Position numbers and translations under genes: made by a program. Shown one piece after another: positions 6,340 through 8,287 of a DNA stretch of 8,287 nt. How positions within the stretch are numbered: the stretch's first letter is position 1; every line of letters starts with the position of its first letter. Below the pieces are notes generated by a model, which worked only from the letters and a program-made list of their open reading frames with translations, searched no databases and was not told where the DNA came from. Source of the stretch: JBARRS01 sp049644345 (GTDB taxonomy: Bacteria > Actinomycetota > Thermoleophilia > Gaiellales > Gaiellaceae); contig JBARRS010000085.1 in assembly GCA_049644345.1 (NCBI GenBank), forward strand, positions 1-8,287, read 5' to 3'.

Positions 6340-6657
6340 GTGCCCGGTTTCATTGGGCCCGGCGAGCTAATCCTGTTGGGGATCGTCGTCCTGCTTCTGT
6401 TCGGACCGAAACGGCTGCCAGAGATCGGCCGTTCACTCGGGCATGGCTTCCGTGAGTTCAAGGACTCGATCAGTGGCTCTGGCTCCGACGACAACGGCGA
6501 TCGCATGGTCGGTCCGCCGGCTGAACCCGTGACCTCAGCGGGCGGCCCCGCGGGAGGCTTTTGCCACGCGTGCGGAGCTGAGCTGGTCGATACCGCTCGT
6601 TTCTGCTCGGCTTGCGGCGTACCTGTACAGATCGCTTCGTCGCACCTCAGCCGTTAG
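6340..6657 (+). CDS. tatA: TatA/TatE-like protein with a C-terminal zinc ribbon
   Basis: The first 45 or so residues are a standard TatA/E subunit of the twin-arginine protein export pathway. The N-terminus is short and periplasmic (MPGFIGPGE), the membrane helix is about 9-21, and the hinge is FGPKRLPEIGRS. The amphipathic helix is ~GRSLGHGFREFKDSI (30-44). An acidic then Gly/Pro linker (45-73) follows. In place of the usual disordered charged tail comes a compact zinc ribbon: C75, C78, C89 and C92 (CxxC-x10-CxxC) in FCHACGAELVDTARFCSACG. The same spacing and ARFCxACGxPV wording occur at the start of the cyclase protein in this window. The ribbon would sit in the cytoplasm, perhaps for oligomer control or substrate contact; this is inference. 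The length of 105 residues is within TatA range. No tatB or tatC is adjacent. The stop codon lies inside a tRNA-derived repeat, so the present 3' end may have been set by an insertion. Confidence 0.88.
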   Translation: MPGFIGPGELILLGIVVLLLFGPKRLPEIGRSLGHGFREFKDSISGSGSDDNGDRMVGPPAEPVTSAGGPAGGFCHACGAELVDTARFCSACGVPVQIASSHLSR

Positions 6658-6676
6658 GGGCGGCAGGACTCGAACC
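6656..6676 (-). repeat. 21-bp direct copy of the tRNA-Trp 3' end (att-like)
   Basis: These 21 bases are identical to 7962-7982, which is tRNA-Trp positions 72 back to 52 (T-loop, 3' T-stem strand and 3' acceptor strand including U72). Identity stops at the discriminator on one side (T here, C at 7961) and at c6677/t7983 on the other. The rest of a tRNA cannot be traced upstream. The copy has the same orientation as the tRNA and lies on its 3' side, as expected for the distal attachment site of an element integrated in that gene. It overlaps the tatA stop codon. No integrase is present. Confidence 0.75.
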
Positions 6677-6688
6677 CGTCCTTGGAAG

Positions 6689-6694
6689 TACAGT
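6689..6694 (+). promoter_or_regulatory. Candidate -10 of the hydrolase gene
   Basis: TACAGT matches TATAAT at four of six positions and ends 8 nt before the GTG at 6703, again with no Shine-Dalgarno. A weak -35 (AGGACT, 6665-6670, 18-bp spacer) would fall inside the tRNA-derived repeat. Confidence 0.3.
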
Positions 6695-6702
6695 CCGGCG
6701 GC

Positions 6703-7905
6703 GTGAGCCGCAAGTACCGGGCGCCCGGTTTGGTTCTCATCGAGCATGAGTTCGAGGTGCCGCTCGACCATGCCCGGCCGGACGGGGCGAAGCTGGCGGT
6801 TTTCGCGCGTGAGGTTGCCGCGCCGGACGGGCTCGAGAGGCCGTATCTGGTCTTCTTCCAGGGCGGCCCTGGGCACGAGGCGGCGCGGCCGCTCAAGCGG
6901 GACGACCCGACGTGGCTGAAGCGAGCGCTGGAGGACTACCGGGTGCTGATGCTCGACCAGCGCGGAACCGGCCGCTCCACGCCGGTCGGAGTGCTGCCCG
7001 GCTCCCCCGAGGACCAGGCTGGCTATCTGCGGCACTTCCGGGCTGACGCGATCGTCGCGGACGCGGAGGCGATCCGGCGCCAGCTTGCGGTTGAGCAATG
7101 GTCTGTACTCGGCCAGAGCTTCGGCGGCTTGTGCGTCTGCACCTACCTGTCGTTCCACCCCCAAGGGCTACGCGAGGCGTTCGTCACGGGCGGACTGGCC
7201 CCGCTCGACGTGCACATCGATGACGTCTACCGGGCCACCTACGAGCTGACGCGCCGGAAGGGGAGCGCCTACTTCGACCGTTATCCGGAGGACCGAGAGC
7301 GGTTGCGCGCGCTCGAGGAGGCCGAGCCGATACTCCCGTCCGGCGACCGGCTCACGCCTCGCCGTGTCCGCCAGCTCGGACACGTGCTCGGGATGAGCGA
7401 CGGCTTCGAGCGGCTCCACCACCTGCTCGAATTGCCGTTCGACTCGCCGGCGTTCCTGCGCGACGTCGAGGCGGCGTACCCGTTCGCGCGCAACCCGCTC
7501 TACGCGATCCTCCACGAGGCCTGCTGGGCGAACGGTTTCGCGACGCAGTGGTCAGCCGAGCGGCTGCTCCCCGACGACCTCGAGCTGACCGGTGAGCACG
7601 TCTTCTCCTGGATGTTCGAGGACTACGGCGCGCTGCGCCCGCTCGCCGACGCGGCGCGGATCCTGGCCGAGGAGCCGTGGCCGCCGCTCTATGAGCCTGA
7701 ACGGCTGCGCGCAAATGAAGTGCCGGCCGCGGCGGTCATCTATGCCGACGACATGTACGTGCCGAGACAGTTCTCCGAGCAGACCGGGGCAGCGATCCGC
7801 GGCCTGCGACCGTGGATCACGAACGAGTACGAGCACGACGGCCTCCGCGCGGACGGCGAGCGCGTGCTCGGACGCCTGATCGCGCTCGCCCGCGACCAAG
7901 CCTAA
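6703..7905 (+). CDS. Alpha/beta hydrolase, proline iminopeptidase-like (peptidase family S33)
   Basis: This is a 400-residue cytoplasmic alpha/beta-fold hydrolase. Visible landmarks are the oxyanion-region QGGPG (53-57, the family's HGGPG with Gln in first place), DQRGTGRS (85-92) and the nucleophile elbow GQSFGG with Ser139. There is a helical cap region at about 170-320, an acid in YADDMYVP (D349 or D350) and His378 in YEHDGLR. A complete Ser-Asp-His set is thus present and the enzyme should be active. By family it would remove N-terminal proline or act on related small amides or esters; the substrate is not determined. I chose GTG 6703 because relatives begin near RYR-PGLVLxxHxFEVPLDH. A TTG at 6682 would add seven residues running into the tRNA-derived repeat. 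The gene stands alone, flanked by that repeat and by the intact tRNA-Trp. Codon and base composition match the neighbours, so any transfer was from a similar genome or is old. Confidence 0.88.
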   Translation: MSRKYRAPGLVLIEHEFEVPLDHARPDGAKLAVFAREVAAPDGLERPYLVFFQGGPGHEAARPLKRDDPTWLKRALEDYRVLMLDQRGTGRSTPVGVLPGSPEDQAGYLRHFRADAIVADAEAIRRQLAVEQWSVLGQSFGGLCVCTYLSFHPQGLREAFVTGGLAPLDVHIDDVYRATYELTRRKGSAYFDRYPEDRERLRALEEAEPILPSGDRLTPRRVRQLGHVLGMSDGFERLHHLLELPFDSPAFLRDVEAAYPFARNPLYAILHEACWANGFATQWSAERLLPDDLELTGEHVFSWMFEDYGALRPLADAARILAEEPWPPLYEPERLRANEVPAAAVIYADDMYVPRQFSEQTGAAIRGLRPWITNEYEHDGLRADGERVLGRLIALARDQA

Positions 7906-7927
7906 GTCCGCTGCGTCGCGGGTGCTA

Positions 7928-7959
7928 AGACGAAAACCCCGCCTGAGCGGGGTTTGTCT
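7928..7959. terminator. Bidirectional terminator shared by the hydrolase gene and tRNA-Trp
   Basis: The 9-bp stem AAACCCCGC/GCGGGGTTT (7934-7942 with 7947-7955) closes on loop CTGA. It is extended by AGAC (7928-7931) pairing with GTCT (7956-7959) across a 2-nt bulge. Read on the minus strand, just after the tRNA, the stem ends in TTTTCG. On the plus strand it ends in TTTGTCT, 22 nt after the hydrolase stop. It can serve both convergent transcripts. Confidence 0.8.
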
Positions 7960-7960
7960 A

Positions 7961-8033
7961 CAGGGGCGGCAGGACTCGAACCTGCAACCCCCGGTTTTGG
8001 AGACCGGTGCTCTGCCAATTGAGCTACGCCCCT
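7961..8033 (-). tRNA. tRNA-Trp (anticodon CCA)
   Basis: The complete 73-nt cloverleaf has a 7-bp acceptor AGGGGCG/CGCCCCT, D-arm GCTC/GAGC, and anticodon arm CCGGT-CTCCAAA-ACCGG. The variable loop is GGGTT and the T-arm is GCAGG-TTCGAGT-CCTGC. Anticodon CCA lies at 7998-8000, so it reads UGG (Trp). The discriminator is G (7961), as expected for Trp. The 3' CCA is not encoded. In many actinobacteria tRNA-Trp lies just before secE-nusG; here a terminator and the hydrolase gene follow. The last 21 nt before the discriminator are duplicated at 6656-6676. Confidence 0.97.
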
Positions 8034-8046
8034 GGGTTGGAGCACG

Positions 8047-8052
8047 AGTGTA
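8047..8052 (-). promoter_or_regulatory. Candidate -10 of tRNA-Trp
   Basis: On the minus strand TACACT matches TATAAT at four of six positions. It would start transcription near 8040, about 7 nt before the mature 5' end. No clear -35 was seen. It overlaps the -10-like element of the divergent small gene by two bases. Confidence 0.4.
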
Positions 8053-8056
8053 GCCT
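8051..8056 (+). promoter_or_regulatory. Candidate -10 of the small membrane protein gene
   Basis: TAGCCT (TAnnnT type, three of six) ends 6 nt before ATG 8063, the spacing for a leaderless transcript. No Shine-Dalgarno precedes this ATG. Confidence 0.3.
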
Positions 8057-8062
8057 CGGCCC

Positions 8063-8227
8063 ATGCAGCGCCGTGCTCTCGGGCTCCTCTTCACAGCCCT
8101 CGCGCTCGGGCTTGGGGTGATCGGCGTCCTCTCTGCCTTGTCGGGAGGCAGGGCCTGGGTCGTCGCCGTGACCGCGCTCGGACTCGCGCTCTGGCTCGCC
8201 GACCTGGCGCGGCGAGCCCTGCGCTGA
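8063..8227 (+). CDS. Small 54-residue two-helix membrane protein
   Basis: The ATG-to-TGA reading frame encodes MQRRALGLLF..., with two hydrophobic helices at about 5-26 and 31-49. They are joined by a short SGGRAW turn, and basic ends (QRR at the start, RRALR at the end) put both termini on the cytoplasmic side. The layout and the W-V-(V/I)-A-V...L-A-L-W-L pattern resemble small unnamed membrane proteins that I recall in Thermoleophilia genomes. The function is unknown. The start has no Shine-Dalgarno but has a -10-like hexamer 6 nt upstream. The gene is divergent from tRNA-Trp, only 29 nt away. Third positions are strongly G/C, which supports coding. It is short enough to be missed by length cut-offs. 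Confidence 0.65.
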   Translation: MQRRALGLLFTALALGLGVIGVLSALSGGRAWVVAVTALGLALWLADLARRALR

Positions 8228-8249
8228 CGGCAAATCCCCCGCCCGAGGG

Positions 8250-8287
8250 ATGCGGCTCGATCGGTTCGCACGAACGCTGTGCTCCCG
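8250..8287 (+). CDS. Possible start of a further gene, cut by the window end
   Basis: An ATG preceded directly by CCCGAGGG opens a frame reading MRLDRFARTLCS to the edge. The MRLDRF opening is reminiscent of S4-type RNA-binding domains (for example RsuA-like pseudouridine synthases), but twelve codons cannot prove this. The GAGGG is too close to the ATG to be a good Shine-Dalgarno. Confidence 0.25.
   Translation, partial: MRLDRFARTLCS

Noticed and set aside
6677..6735. A full second tRNA gene upstream of the 6656-6676 fragment
   Set aside because: Past 6676 the sequence does not form the T-stem 5' strand cleanly, and no anticodon or D-arm can be drawn. It runs into the hydrolase start.
1..8287. 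CRISPR array, insertion sequence, integrase or toxin-antitoxin pair
   Set aside because: No regularly spaced repeats, transposase or recombinase motifs, or small toxin/antitoxin pairs were seen on either strand. The island hypothesis rests only on the tRNA repeat.

Overview
The window is GC-rich with strong G/C preference at third codon positions, and several genes start with GTG. The protein families suggest a soil actinobacterium: a zinc-ribbon/cyclase/ATPase/TPR signalling protein, a lipoprotein-type eight-bladed PQQ-like propeller, an S33 hydrolase close to ones I recall from that group, and a 54-residue two-helix membrane protein. Class Thermoleophilia (Gaiellales or Solirubrobacterales-like) is my best guess, but it rests on recalled family resemblance and no search was run.

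Layout. Positions 1-686 hold the end of a secreted Ig-like (Big_1-type) surface protein, closed by a strong hairpin. A highly structured leader then precedes 808-1326, a membrane-anchored protein of the Yx(FWY)xxD repeat family with a perfect Shine-Dalgarno, followed by a textbook terminator. The non-coding stretch 1327-1630 contains back-to-back inverted repeats. The largest gene (1631-4873, possibly starting at 1688) is a 1080-residue zinc ribbon-cyclase-ATPase-TPR protein. It converges on a minus-strand lipoprotein/propeller gene, and their two stop codons share one CTAG. As sequenced, the propeller gene is split in two (5928-6269 and 4870-5892). A single missing base near 5931-5937 would restore one lipoprotein of about 466 residues. 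Divergent from it is a TatA/E-like protein carrying an extra C-terminal zinc ribbon (6340-6657).

The right end is the most unusual part. An intact tRNA-Trp(CCA) gene lies on the minus strand at 7961-8033. A perfect 21-bp copy of its 3' end lies 1306 bp away at 6656-6676 and overlaps the tatA stop codon. Between the two copies are only an alpha/beta hydrolase gene (proline iminopeptidase-like) and a bidirectional terminator. This is the geometry left when a mobile element integrates into a tRNA 3' end, although no integrase is present. Beyond the tRNA is a divergent 54-residue two-helix membrane protein, then a possible gene start cut by the window edge.

The genes do not form one operon. They are mostly single transcription units on both strands, each with its own terminator or convergent partner. 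Five of them lack a Shine-Dalgarno and have a TAnnnT-like (-10) hexamer ending 6-9 nt before the start codon, which suggests that leaderless transcription is the local norm. The 808 gene, with AGGAGGT and a leader that could hide it, is the exception.
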